From NCBI GenBank assembly GCA_947475795.1, contig CANJOX010000259.1, positions 1 to 5,210 on the forward strand: a stretch of 5,210 nucleotides of DNA, read 5' to 3'. How positions within the stretch are numbered: the first letter of the stretch is position 1; every line of letters starts with the position of its first letter. Below the pieces are notes generated by a model. The model searched no databases, had not been told where the DNA came from, and was given only the letters and a program-made list of their open reading frames with translations. The position numbers were made by a program, and so were the translations under genes. The stretch comes from Gemmatimonadota bacterium (GTDB taxonomy: Bacteria > Gemmatimonadota > Gemmatimonadetes > Gemmatimonadales > Gemmatimonadaceae). Below are positions 5,208 to 5,210 of the stretch, piece by piece.

Positions 5208-5210
5208 CCC

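Overview
The window comes from a GC-rich bacterial chromosome or large replicon. Codons end mostly in G or C, and genes on both strands have Shine-Dalgarno-like sites. The small secreted proteins and the lipoprotein remind me of Gemmatimonadota-type genomes. That assignment is a weak inference from protein style and not from a marker gene. I see no rRNA, tRNA, CRISPR array, transposase or integrase.

Left half (1-2485): a stretch of damaged genes. (i) 22-~375 (+) is the N-terminal part of a MoxR-type AAA+ ATPase, with an in-frame TAG at 316-318 and everything past the first third missing. (ii) 384-1381 (-) encodes an unusual protein with a gluzincin-like HExxH...EE zinc motif and a C-terminal RelE/ParE-type toxin-like domain. 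It is broken by a one-base deletion in a short G run (1243-1246 on the + strand). (iii) 1528-1933 (+) is a small lipoprotein-like gene broken by one extra base in a G run (1723-1727). (iv) 1937-~2400 (+) is the core of a divergent methionine adenosyltransferase (MetK) homologue. It has lost its N-terminal half and its C-terminus and carries an in-frame TAG inside the P-loop/active-site segment. The two genes between the MoxR and MetK remnants (384-1933) thus lie between two broken ends, as expected after an insertion, replacement or deletion.

Right half (2492-5210): mostly intact genes. A 411-residue protein of unknown function (2558-3793, +) has a good ribosome binding site. It meets, tail to tail with only 6 bp between, a leftward pair of small secreted proteins: 4626-4354 (90 aa) and 4354-3800 (184 aa). 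Stop and start of the pair overlap as TGATG, so they are very probably translationally coupled. Further upstream on the minus strand is a less certain hypothetical gene (5207-4692) reaching the window edge. An 18-bp perfect palindrome lies in the gap between it and the secreted pair.

The genes do not form one recognisable pathway. The strongest points are the HExxH + RelE-like fusion, the MetK relic, the concentration of four gene-breaking changes (two TAG codons, two G-run indels) in the first 2.3 kb, and the coupled secreted pair. Whether the four lesions are real gene decay or sequence errors cannot be settled from the sequence alone.
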